Shown here: positions 1 through 10,960 of the stretch, piece by piece
Layout of the letters: the number at the start of each line of letters is the position of its first letter
Position numbering within the stretch: position 1 is the first letter of the stretch
Origin: Atriophallophorus winterbourni
Taxonomy: Eukaryota > Platyhelminthes > Trematoda > Plagiorchiida > Microphallidae
DNA: 64,000 nt
Assembly: GCA_013407085.1 (NCBI GenBank)
Contig: JACCGJ010000630.1
Coordinates: 48,393-112,392, forward strand
Direction: 5' to 3'
Position numbers and translations under genes: made by a program
Notes under the pieces: model-generated
What the model was told of the DNA's origin: nothing
The model's input: the letters and a program-made list of their open reading frames with translations, nothing else
The model's database searches: none

Positions 1-361
1 GTTTCCTTTAGGGAACTTATCTTGGACCTTTAGCCTATCGCTTTTGTCACAAATTGATGAGTTCAATTTGTCCTTCCTAGGTAATTGTCTCATATACAGT
101 ACATGCCGTTCCAATGAAATAGTCTGCGTGGATATCGTCTGCATGGATATTGATAACCTTTGTATTGATTATTGGAAAAATTGAACGGTGACCATATTTG
201 CTATGTATATAATGTTGGCTTATGAAAGGAAGCTCGTTCGCAAATTCACCATACCGTCAAATCATTCGCTCACGTCATCACGGGACGATCAGACGACATC
301 AATCGTTTCAAACCGGGCCAGGGTTGTCGTTGCTTCGTTTCACTCATATGCTTTCGGTCAC

Positions 362-545
362 GTTCCAAGTTAGATTGGCCACCGGTAGTGAGCTGCATGC
401 TGAAACACGCTAGAGTCTCATTACCATTTCTATTTTCTTTCTCATATCTGTCTAGGCCTGGGAAACCTGACAGTATCTTAGCCCACGTGCAGTCAATGAC
501 TTTCTGGCACTTTGCCTGGATCAGTCTTGTGCTTTCATTCATTCA
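362..545 (+). mobile_element. SINE-A copy, 5' truncated
   Basis: SINE-A is my name for a ~245-base repeat. It contains GCAATCGTGCAGTACTT, GTGAGCTGCATGCTGAAACA, a CTAGGCCTGGGCAACCTGAC block and CTGTGCGGCACTTTGCCTGG, and ends in a CATA-rich tail. This copy starts in the middle block and ends in CATTCATTCAG. The copy-2 equivalent is at 27489-27672. Confidence 0.75.
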
Positions 546-867
546 GATATTAAGCCATTAACTTTTATCAAACGCTGTCACATAGTGTTTCTATCTGTTA
601 CCGTCCCATCAATGGATATTCTTAAAATGCGAATATATGTTGCAATGTGCATCTGTGTCTGTGAAACAGCGTATTGCTCAGAGCAAGTTGAATGCATCAC
701 ACATACGTGGATCATTCGTTGTTAAATATATGTGGTGGTTGTTTTAAAATTTTCTACACGTAAACGCGATTCGTTTTACGCGAATAAATGTTTAGTTTGC
801 TGTGAATAGCTGCTTCCTGTCGTGGAAACTAATCATGCGAAATACAACGAAACTCTTCTGTTCACAG

Positions 868-3800
868 CTGCCCACGATCATTCTCCGTCGATTGGTACTT
901 GCACTTCACAAGTTTTGAAGCGAGATGAAATCGAGGCTGTCATTGATAAGCAGATTAACACTCTTGTCAGTGACATGAATCGGGTACGCCTCACACGTGA
1001 TGCTGAGAAAAATTGGAACAAATTTTACAAAAGGAACGGTACCCGGTTTTTTAAGGTAAGATTTTCTTTTTGTTTTATACTTGAGCGTTCCCTGACTTAC
1101 ATAGTAATATTTTTCTATTAATAACATCTCAGGGCCATACGACGGCTTTCTGCAAGGAAAATGATCGTTTTTCGTCTGAAATACTTCATACTTGACTGTT
1201 GAGTGCCTTCTCGTCGTCAAATGTCTTGTATGTTGAGCAACCTGACAGTATCTCAGCCCACGTGCTGTCTGATTATACGGCACCTAACCTGGATCCAGGC
1301 TTGTATATACAGTATACAATGAACTCTCACTGTTCTCCAGCTAGATGCGTTGCCCTAGCCGTTCATTCCTTTTAGACACGAGCCAGTGGATGCTTACCAA
1401 CCTTGCGCACGTATGCCAAATGTCAGGCTATTCAACGATCTCCACTCATAACTTTCACTTTTCTTATCCGTATCTGAGCAGGAGCTTGACTGTGGGGCAG
1501 AATATCTTGATTTTACTGACTAGACTCAGACCACTGTTGAAACCTTGTTCAGATATTCAACTATTCTCTAGCCGTTCTGATAGAGATCTGCGTCCGTTTT
1601 TTCACCGGCTACGCACATGCTCTTCTCAGTGTAAGGCTTACGATGGCAGTCTACGTGCAACCTATTGGAACTTTTTCTGACTATGCTTACCAGGCTAAAG
1701 GTCATTCGAAATATTACAACGCTGTTCTTGTAAAACTCCAACCTCTAGAAAGCCGTTGGCGTATGTTTAAACTTTTATTCACTTGTAAAATCAATTGTTT
1801 TTAGCTGCTCGCCACTGATTAATCTGCAGAATACGAATATAATTTTACTTTTTCTATTTTTGTCAATTTAGGATCGTCATTGGACAACAAAGGAGTTCTT
1901 CGATCTCGTTGAGCTTGATCAACGCCATCCGTCTGTGTCTGGTGTTTCCCAAAAGAAAAGTATCTTAGAAGTTGGCTGTGGTGTTGGCAACTTTCTTTTT
2001 CCCTTATTCGAGAGTACTTCACCTGAAGGTGTGTTTTAATTTTTATCTGAGATTTCATCTAACCAGTACCTTTTTCCCCCACAATCGAATTAGACTTTGA
2101 TTCACGTTTTGCTTTACGTACTGGAGACAAAATGCTTCAGGCAGATGTAGCTCGTTAGCCTGGGAGGGCATTTCATCTAAGGGAAAGAAAATCCTGATTT
2201 TAAACCTCCGCTGCCTTGCGGGATACCCGATCGCCGGAAAGGCTTCGGGAGAAAACCCTGAGGAAAAACCTGGAACAGAGTCTGGTAGACGGTTAGTTGG
2301 TGCACACCACCTCTTTCTGGCAACTACCTGATGCCTTGCAGGTCGCACTTGGTTGTGCAAAGGCTAGAGAAGAAGACTCGAACAAACGCCGAGTGATGCT
2401 GGGGACGCCGATTTGTACCCAAATTCCCAAGAATCTTCTTTGAAGCCGACTCATCCTCCAGGAGGAGATAGTCGGACAAAAGTAAAAGTAAAGTAAGACA
2501 AAATGATGCAGCAATCAATGTCCCATGCTATTGGAAACGCGCATCCCGAACATTTTGATGCACAGCAGCTAATTTTTGGTCGGCCTGTGGAACTTGTCGG
2601 TTCCAATTTAATTGGTGGCGCTTTCTACCAGCATTGACTACTTTAACACGAAATCATTCTGTCTCATCATCATGAACAGCATTACAATCTTCAAGTGCAT
2701 GCGGATCATGATCCTACTGTCCCTGATGCGTGAAAACAGCACGAAACCTGCTTAACAAATAGCTTCAATGCAGAATGAAACCATGCAATTTTTCACTATT
2801 TTTCGTTTCCCCTGTTCGTTACTTTTGATGGATCTAAACGTGATTCAGTTCTTTGGGCCAGCGTAAGTTTGCAACTGTTTTGCAAAAAAATTAGCGAAAT
2901 CCGCATGACTTTGGATTTGGATCCAAGTTTGTTTGCTCCACTTTCCGCACGGATGTGCAATCGTGCAGTACTTCTGGGCTGTGCGGCTAACACTGTGCTA
3001 AATTGATTTGCCACTAGTAGTGTATAGCATGCGAATACACGCTGGAGTCTCACTGCCTTTGCTATTTTCCTTTCCCATATCTTTCAGGGCCTGGACAATC
3101 TGACAGTATCTTAACCCATGTGCAGTCTTCGACTGTGCGGCACTTTACCTGCATCAAGCTTGTGATTTTATACATCATACATACATACACTTCACCCGAC
3201 TGATAGCCAAACCTCTCAAAATAACTGAATCTTACGCTGCAACCTATTGCACTCCATGTCGCGAACCCCTTTCCCATTTATAAGGAGGTCGCATGACAGG
3301 CCTTCGAAATGGTGCTTTCCTGGAAAATGCGCTTTTTCACTTACCTTTCCGTACCTTATATTCAATGGGAAATTGCGATACTGATGAATGCTGGGTTCGT
3401 AGAAAGATAAGATTTTGGTATTATGTCACTCGTGCCTAATGACCGCATAGTGTACGTCGCTGTAACTGCGATAAGGTAGGCTGTATTTTCTCTTAATGGC
3501 CTGTAAACCAATGCGAACAGGTGATTGATTATTGGTTTAATATTAGTGATATTTGGAGGAAATATCTACTCGGTTTACTTCGATTGCTTTTTCTGATTTT
3601 TTCTTCTGAGGACTTTGGCTGTTTCAAAGCGTTGTTCAAATCCACTGGTTAGGTCTCTTTTGAGCATTACAGTTGTTAACCTTATGTAACATCGGCCTAA
3701 AAGTCCGATTTCGTTCTAACCGCAGTTTAAGGGTACTTGAATTCTTCTCTTACACCAACAAATTGAATTAGGTGCTGATCCCTGCTCCATTTCGCCTATG

Positions 3801-6800
3801 AGATGCCAAGAACGGGTGCATCGTCGAACCACCATTTACGTCTGGCTGGCAAGCTTCACTTCTTTCAATTAACCGCTGCTTATGTGACATCAAAGTATTG
3901 AATTTCCTCAAGGGTTTCTCTGATTCAGCATTCTACTGCCATGTAAACTCGAGGATGCACAGATGTGCAATCGTACAGTACTTATGTGCTCTGCGTCTAA
4001 TACCTTGCTAAATTGATTGACCACCGGTGGTGAGCTGCATGTTGAAACACTCTGAAACTTCACCTTCACTTCTGTTTTGTTTCTCATATTTACCTAGGCC
4101 TGGGCAACCTTGCAGTATCTTAACCCAATCCTACAGTACTTTGTGCTGTGCGGCTAACACCGTGCTAAATTGATTGGCCAGACGTAGTGAGCTGCATGCT
4201 GAAACAGGCTGAAGTCTGACTACCATTTCCTGTTCTTTTTTCTTCCTCATATCTGTTTAGGCATGGGCAACCTGACCGTATCTTCGCCCATGTGCAGTCT
4301 CTGACTGTGCGGCACTTTGCCTGGATCAGGCTTATGCTTTCATACATACATATAAACTGAAGTTTATTGTTGTCTTGCCCCCTAATGCTGGCACTTTATA
4401 ATGTGCAATATGTTTCCAACTCTGTTTTTCCGTCATTTCGATTATAACCATGCCTCATTTCCGTTTCTCCACAGCGTTCGATATTTTTGCTTGTGATTTG
4501 TCGGATTGTGCGGTCGAATTGTTCCGCCAACGGGCCGCTGGAGCAGCGATCCCGTGTACCGCGTTTGTATGTGACGTCACACAGGCCGACAGCCTTCGCC
4601 CCGCACTCATTTCGAACCAGGGCTCCTCCAATTGCCTAGTTTCAAATGTCGATTTGGTCACCTTAATTTTCGTTTTATCCGCCTTACTTCCGGAGAAGAT
4701 GGAGGTTTGCTTGGAGAATGTTTTCCGGTAAATTGCTTTAAACCTTTTACGAAGAAATCACTGTTTTGCGTCTCTTCCTTCCGTTGTTCTAATGGTGTTT
4801 CCCTTCGCGGTAACCTCGTGCATTTGCATTGTTTCAGCCAACATTGCGCAATCGATACACAGTAGGTTTATTTTGCCATTTGTTGAAACGTGAGCCGAAG
4901 CTCGAGAACTGCGTGTCCTACTACTAACAACGATCATGGACATTGAATGTTTCATAATTTGTTGCAGGTTAAACGCAATCGGTAATGATTGGTAATTGTG
5001 TTTGCTCCTGAGAGCGGCTGCGTTCTAACCAGAACAAAACATGATTACACCGCTTCTAATCACTGGCTGCAGTTCAGCTTATCACTCAGTAGCCTATGAG
5101 TATCAACTCACACAGACAAGGCTCAGAACAGCTGTTTTACTTGCAAATTGGAGGATAAATCCTCATTTGCAACTTGAAATTTAACTTCGTGTGAGAATTA
5201 AGCTCAGTCCCACACTCGGTGCAATGCAGCATTGGCGACTGTTTGGAATATTTTAGCGATACTCCAATGACAGTACGATGGTTGTTTTTTGTCTAAAGTC
5301 AGAATGTATTAATGACGTTCGAAAAGTATGGTGTGTGTGTGTGTGATGGAAATGCATGCAAATGAGCTATTTAGACAGAAAGCTGTTTTTCTTACCAAAC
5401 AGTATGTTTCCGGGGATCGCTGTTGAAAATGATCACGCCTCAAATTGTACGACTGAAGTGTTTAAGGTGAAACATTGTTAGAAATAAATATATATTAGGC
5501 ATAAATTGAATCTTATTTACTATTGATTCGCGGCAGTACCTGGCGCCCCATCGCTTAGATCTCTTTCCTATCCATCCACCTTATTGACGGTGAACTTGTA
5601 TACGTGTATCACAAATCACGAGCCATGCAAAGTGCTACACAATCATGGACAGTGCATTGTCCAATTCATCATGTTGCCTGTAGGAATAGTCAACCATGGG
5701 CTTACGGTAGGCTGTTTTCTGGCAAGGCAGGTTATTGATGGCGAATTACGTAATTCTGTTCGATGCGTTGAATAACATCCTCGGTCTGACGAAGCCGCTG
5801 TGTCAGAAGCGGCACACTCCGGGAAACTTTTCTGGCCGATTGTTTCGCCAATGTGACTACTAGATCGTTCTCAGAAACATTCCTTACCTTAATGTTTCAT
5901 CTCCAATATTTCGTTTGCAATGTCATGTAACTCAGCGCCTGTGCATATTTTTCTGTCCAACCAAGCCTGGTCTGATTTTTGAAAGTGCTAGGATGCTCGA
6001 CAATCAATCACTCCTTGGAATTTTTCTTTATCTGGCCACTGGGGCTTCGGGCAGATGGAGCTCGTTAGCCTGGGAGGGCATTTCATCTAAGGGAAAGAAA
6101 ACCCCGATTTTAAACCTCCGCTGCCTTGCGGGATACCCGATCGCCGGAAAGGCTTCGGGAGAAAACCCTGAGGAAAAACCTGGAACAGAGTCTGGTAGAC
6201 GGTTAGTTGGTGCACACCACCTCTTTCTGGCAACTACCTGATGCCTTGCAGGTCGCACTTGGTTGTGCAAAGGTTTGAGAAGCTGACTCGAACAAACGCC
6301 GAGTGGTGCTGGGGACGCCGCTTTGTACCCAAATTCCCAAGAATCTTCATTGAAGCCGACTCATCCTCCAGTAGGAGATAGTCGCACACAAGTACAAGTA
6401 CTGGGGCCCCATTGTTAAGAGGATGCGGCTTAAGTGATATTGTTCCAACAGGTTGGGTGACTATCGTTGTTATTTTTCAGACGATTCTCTGTACCCTTTT
6501 AACACTCGCGTAGAATTAGGGTTAAGTACGTGGTTTCATATGCGCAACTGCCGCTTGAATTAAACCACGAACCTTTCGGAAGACCAATATTGTAATTATC
6601 TCGATCACACTTGCATCTACAGTGGATACTTTAAATGCCACGTGTAAAATAACCGCTAGCAAGGAACCGATCGTTGTGTTCTATATCGATGTACTTGCCA
6701 TTTGCCTGATTCTGAGCAACATTGAAACTTCCGTACTACTTTCTGTAGTCTGTCTGTCTTGTTTGATTACCCACCCGAATTGATAATCAACCTTAATTTT

Positions 6801-7246
6801 CCATCGCTTAGTTTACTAATAGGTTGAAGTACCACCCCGTTTTCTGCCCCAGAAAACCCACGGTCAAGATTTACGTCGATCACCCCTTATCGTTAATATA
6901 CTGCGTATTTTCTATTCAACGCTGTACTTTTTATACTCGTTTTTGCAGTGTCTTGAAACCGGGAGGCCGTTTATTGTTCCGTGATTACGGTTTGTACGAC
7001 CATGCTCAACTGCGCTTCGGTCGAGAGACACGACTGCTTCGTGATTTGCCTGCCTACGTTCGTCAAGACGGCACGTTGTCCTACTTCTTTTCCACCGATG
7101 ATCTGGAGCAGAAGTTGCGATCGGCAGGCTTCACTGTCGTACATTGTACTTACGTGTACAAGAGAACGGTGAATATTGCTAAAAATCTTTCGGTACGACG
7201 TGTTTTCATACAAGCGGTCGCTGAGAAACCCGTTGACCTGACTTGA
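868..7246 (+). CDS. METTL6: METTL6-like tRNA N3-methylcytidine methyltransferase, copy 1 (4 exons, 5' end not found)
   Basis: Exons read as 868-1055, 1872-2028, 4475-4727 and 6949-7246 (stop TGA). Each is bounded by AG and GT, and phases join at every boundary. The joined protein is about 297 residues without a clear start, against about 284 for human METTL6. Exon 1 holds the family stretch NWNKFYKRNGTRFFK, which runs across the splice into DRHWTTKEF. Exon 2 holds the SAM-binding loop ILEVGCGVGN, exon 3 ACDLSD and LIFVLSAL, exon 4 FRDYGLYDHA and YVRQDGT. DRHWTT and the C-terminal TVN...RVFIQ favour METTL6 over METTL2/8. METTL6 methylates C32 of serine tRNAs in the cytoplasm using SAM. No in-frame ATG precedes exon 1 after the TAG at 807, so the start lies in an unseen upstream exon. 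An unrelated SINE sits in intron 2. Confidence 0.9.
1238..1318 (+). mobile_element. SINE-A fragment
   Basis: Only the 3' third of SINE-A is recognisable: CAACCTGACAGTATCTCAGC followed by diverged GCGGCACTTT and AGGCTTGT motifs. Equivalent in copy 2 at 28365-28445. Confidence 0.55.
2135..2495 (+). mobile_element. SINE-B insertion present only in copy 1, with target-site duplication
   Basis: A 361-base element is flanked on both sides by AGACAAAATG (2125-2134 and 2496-2505). At the matching site in copy 2 (near 29267) AGACAAAATG occurs once and the element is absent. The element is closely similar to 6045-6399. It begins with CTTC(A/G)GGCAG and ends in a short repeated AAAGTA tail, as expected of a SINE or other short non-autonomous retroposon inserted by target-primed reverse transcription. 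No autonomous partner can be named with certainty. Confidence 0.92.
2711..2757 (+). ncRNA. Degenerate hammerhead-ribozyme relic (family 2)
   Basis: The flank GATCCTACTGTCC precedes CTGATGC at 2723-2729, where the last core base is C instead of A. A short GUG/CAC stem with an A-rich loop follows, then GAAAC at 2743-2747. It aligns with the better copies near 48880, 53400 and 56970. The stem I strand upstream of the core is deleted, so activity is unlikely. The identical relic in copy 2 is at 29476-29522. Confidence 0.45.
2946..3190 (+). mobile_element. SINE-A, near full length
   Basis: Longest SINE-A copy in the window. It runs from the GTGCAATCGTGCAGTACTTC block through the CCTGGACAATCTGACAG block to TGCGGCACTTTACCTG and ends in ATACATACATACA. 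No clear RNA polymerase III A and B boxes were seen, so its origin (tRNA or LINE 3' end) is open. Equivalent in copy 2 at 29711-29955. Confidence 0.8.
3954..4126 (+). mobile_element. SINE-A, 3' truncated, fused to the next copy
   Basis: It begins at GATGTGCAATCGTACAGTAC and breaks off after the CAGTATCTTAACCC block, where another SINE-A copy starts directly. Equivalent in copy 2 at 30719-30891. Confidence 0.7.
4127..4352 (+). mobile_element. SINE-A, near full length, head-to-tail with previous copy
   Basis: It begins in the CAGTACTT...CTGTGCGGCTAACACCGTG block and ends in CATACATACATAT, about 100 bases before METTL6 exon 3. Equivalent in copy 2 at 30892-31117. Reading this family on the minus strand gives spurious ORFs with the phrase LIQAKCRTVRDCTW, which recurs at every copy. 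Confidence 0.75.
5781..5830 (+). ncRNA. Hammerhead relic (family 1)
   Basis: CTGACGA at 5786-5792, preceded by GGT as in the 44.3 kb copy, is followed by a perfect 6-bp hairpin GCCGCT/AGCGGC (5794-5799 with 5808-5813). The GAAAC that should follow directly is displaced to 5823-5827 by about nine bases, so the catalytic core is broken. Equivalent in copy 2 at 32546-32595. Confidence 0.4.
6045..6399 (+). mobile_element. SINE-B copy shared by both blocks
   Basis: Same family as 2135-2495. It starts at CTTCGGGCAG and ends in an ACAAGTACAAGTA tail. It is flanked by ACTGGGG at 6038-6044 and 6400-6406, a likely 7-base target-site duplication. It lies in METTL6 intron 3. The matching copy is at 32810-33164. 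Confidence 0.85.
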
Positions 7247-7399
7247 ATCGTTCATTGATCACTACTTACCACTACTTACTACTACTTACCGTTTGTACAC
7301 TGTAAATTTTGTAATTATAAGCTAACGTTTGTACTACGATTCCTGCTTACAATGGGATTTATTATGGAAGTTATTTCAGGATATAGATATAAGTCTATG

Positions 7400-10300
7400 A
7401 TTGTTTAACAAGTGCTTACTTCCTACACACAAATAAGTAGAAAGTATGCACTGGACCTTAACGTGGTGCGATGGTTTGTTTACCTCTATGACCCATTGAG
7501 CTATGCTGGGTGGTGCTCTCGGGGCACCTTCAAAGTCACTCATACCAGGAAGGTCAACGGATATAGGTCAGACGAACACGGTCTCAACCCAAACTGCTGC
7601 CTTGTGGGTCAGGCTTTTTAACCAAAGGCTTTGGTCGGGAACCCTAATTGTTCTCGTGTCTAGGCATGGGCGACCTAGCAGTATCCCAGCCCGCATGCAA
7701 CCCTAACTGCAAAACGCAACTCCATAGTGCAATGTCCGTCGCGCACGATAAACAGAGTCGCCTTGCCTGCTGCATACAGCAGGGCGGTTAGCGAAAACAA
7801 GCTACTGCTGGCCCTACTCTTCAAACTTTTCTAACCCTTCCCCTCCCCCATCCACTATTAACAACTCTCCGTCTGTCAATCCCAGCCTTGGAAAAGACCA
7901 CACTGAACATGTTGGAGCATCCTCTGTTCGCGTACCTACAGATCAATTCCTGAAACCACAGACCTAAGTTCACATCGCATCTATGAATGTCAGAACACTT
8001 AGACTGATAGGCCAGCAAGCTGCACTCGCTCGTACCTTAGATAGTCTAACTATTGATGTCTGCTGTGTATCGGAAACGCGCTTATATGATCTGTCTATAA
8101 TTACTGAACTTACTTCCCCAAACCTTTCGACTCTTCACTTTTTGCGCTGCTCCGGTGATCCTGTAGCTGCCATTTCATGACAGGCGGATGTTGATAGTGC
8201 AGAATTCACGTGCTGAATCCTGTCTAATCGATTGGATTCGTTTCAATAGCAGGATGTGCGCTGTTAGACTAGCCACTAATATTAGACGAAACTCAAAATC
8301 CTCTAATCAGACATGCTTGTTTATAGTAGCCCCGACTAACACCAATTCCGACGACGAGAGGAACGTTTTCTACGACTATCTATGTGCTCTTTTGCGACGT
8401 GCAAAAGCTCCGATATTGTTGTCTTATCGGAAAATACGGATGCAAGACTGGGTCGCTTAGATACATCTGAATCACAATGAAGTGGTATGTTTGGTTTTGA
8501 AGGCCAACGCACAGATAATGGTGAACGGTTTATACAATTCTGTGCAAAATCTCGATTATTCATTAGCAGCACTTCCTTTCGCCGTAAAAGATTTCAATGT
8601 GCCACGGCGCTTGGCTGATGGAAGTCAATTTTCGGTCCAAATCGACCATATCGCCATAATTGCTCGCTGGATAGGTTGCATTGAGGACTGCCGCTCTTTT
8701 TGGAATACCTGCATCGATTCAGATCATGCTCTTGTGTGGTGTAGCTTCTCGTTAAAGTTTTCCAGTACGAATCCTTCGAATAGGAAACGCATTGCGACGG
8801 AAAAATTCTCGCAGCCTGCAGTTCAAGAAATTTACAGGACTACCTTACTAACTCACTCCCTGTTGCCGATTAAAGGTGGAACAAGATAGCAGAAATCATG
8901 CTGCTCGCCGCAATATCAGCCTGTAAGACTACACAATCAACCCCACAGTCTCACTTGATTTCACAGCGCTCTATAGAAATTCTTCATCAGCGACGCCAAA
9001 TATCTCGTGATCCTGGACGCCGTACAGAGCGTAGACGCGTAAGATATGTACTTAAACGGAGATTAAGACTTGACAGATCAAAGTGGTGGCTATATAAGGC
9101 CGAACAAATGGAAATAGCAAATATTGCTGGTGACGTGCGAAAACTCTTCCAACTTATTCGATCGACGATTCATACGAAAAAAGGAGTGAGTGAGACTATC
9201 GCTGACATAGACGGTAATCTTATCACTAACAAGAATCGCCTCCTCTCACGCTGGGCCGAACATTTTTAAAAACAGTTCAGCTGGTCGCCTGCAACAGAAT
9301 CATTCCCTCACTTGAAGCAGTGTGATCCTTGGCCTGTTAGCGTAGATCCCCCTAATGATTTAGAAATTAAAGCATGTATCGAATCCATGAAACGATTCAA
9401 ATCTGCTGGCCCCGATGAAATAACGCCTGTTTTGTTCAAAGAAGGTGGCCAGGTCCTAATCAGCACATTAGGCGATCTGCGCCGTGAAGTGTGGTTGTCA
9501 GAATCCTTCCCTCAGATTTGGTGAGAATCGATTATCATACCTATATTTAAAAAAGTTGTGCGAAGCTCATGCTCTAATCACCGTGGGATAAGTCTCACTC
9601 CCATCATTACGATATTATTAGCGTCCATATGCCTTCGAAGATTAACATCGCATAGGGAATCACAGATCCGAGAGCAGCAAGCTGGTTTCCGACCTGGCAG
9701 AGGCTGTGTCGACCACATTTTTACTCTTCGACGGATCTTAGAACTGCGGCACACTTATCGCCAGCCGTCAATAGCCATCTTTTTAGACTTCAAAGGAGCA
9801 TTTGATTCAGTCGATCAAAATGTTCTGTTTAACACCTTGCTATGCAAAGGGGTTCCGAAAAAGTATGTCAACATACTACATGCACTTTATGTTCATGCAT
9901 CCGGATGCGTTAGGGTTTAAAACGGTCTCTCACCCAAATTCCCCACCACAAGTGGCGTCCGACAAGGATGTCCGATTTCTCCGTTTCTGTTCAATTTTGT
10001 AATTGATGCCATCATGCAATTATGCAACGAATGAGCCCCAGCTTTTGGAGTTCACATAATGCCAGGTGATAAGCTTCTCGACTTGGACTATGCTGATGAT
10101 ATAGTTCTGCTCTTTGACTCGTACACAGACGCACAGGCAATACTGAACAAGCTGGCTAGTAATGTACCGCATTTGGAGTTCGTTTTGCAGTATCCTGCTG
10201 CAGGACATCGACTTATCAAACAATACTTTATTACTTGATAATCATGGGCTTGAAATTGTAGATTGTTTTACGTATCTCGGTAGTTGTATAAATAATTCTG

Positions 10301-10960
10301 CATCGTTAGATGACGAGGTCTCGCCACACATTTCTAAAGCGACCGTAGCATTCCGCAGCCTAGGTCACCTCTGGCGTCAGAAAGGACTGTATCGGCTACT
10401 TAAGTGTACAGTCAACAAAACGAAATTTCGGACTGTATTACTGTATGGGTGCGAATCTTGGACCTCGCGTAAAGAACACATTCATCATCAACAAGTATTT
10501 GACAACCGATGTCTCCGCAACATTCTAGGAGTTAGCTGTTACAATCACATACGCACCGATGCTCTCCGAAATAAGTTGTTCGGTAGTAATGTTGATTTAG
10601 AGAAGCAGATCAACCTGCATAAGTTACGCTAGTTGGGTCACGTTTTACAGATGCCAGATCACCGACTCCCGACACCGAATCTCGTGGTGGCCAAACCGTC
10701 ACATGGCATATGCGGCTAAAACCCCTACTAGTAACCTTTCCAAAGTCGGCGCAGCACGTCTTCCAGGTTGGGATCCCCGCGATCAGATACCACAATGGTT
10801 AGTTACGCTTCAGGATATGTTCCGAAACCGTGTTCAATGGCGGTCTTACACTAAACACCCTGGGGTGTTTGCTTAACCTTGTATGTTGCCAAGCGGAGTG
10901 ACGAGAAAAGCTTGTTATGATGCATGACAGTGAAAGCCGCAAGGAATCTGCCATGTTGAT
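7400..10960 (+). mobile_element. RTE-clade non-LTR retrotransposon (LINE), decayed, copy 1
   Basis: Broken open frames together cover an endonuclease start (MNVRTLRLIGQQA, SETR; from 7983), a pre-RT region and a reverse transcriptase. RT motifs seen are QQAGFRPGRGC and FLDFKGAFDSVD near 9680-9820, GVRQGCPISPFLFNFVIDA near 9955-10010 and LDYADDIVLL near 10080-10110. The RTE-like C-terminal part follows (FTYLGSCINN, LLYGCESWTSRKE, CLRNILGV; 10260-10560), ending with a Trp-rich tail and stop near 10876. There are several frameshifts and in-frame stops, so it is not active. Element ends are approximate. The stretch 7640-7720 upstream resembles the middle of SINE-A. Confidence 0.85.

Noticed and set aside
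270..542. Minus-strand ORFs with the phrase LIQAKCRTVRDCTW (also 4165-4347, 27397-27669, 30930-31112 and others)
   Set aside because: They are antisense reading of SINE-A, recurring at each SINE copy with different ends; not genes.
2055..2360. ORFs over SINE-B (also 5915-6241 and 6028-6270)
   Set aside because: They fall within the repeat, occur on both strands and have no known domain.
3384..3415. CTGATGA followed by GAAAG, hammerhead-like
   Set aside because: The intervening 14 bases form no stem II, and there is no stem I or cut site.
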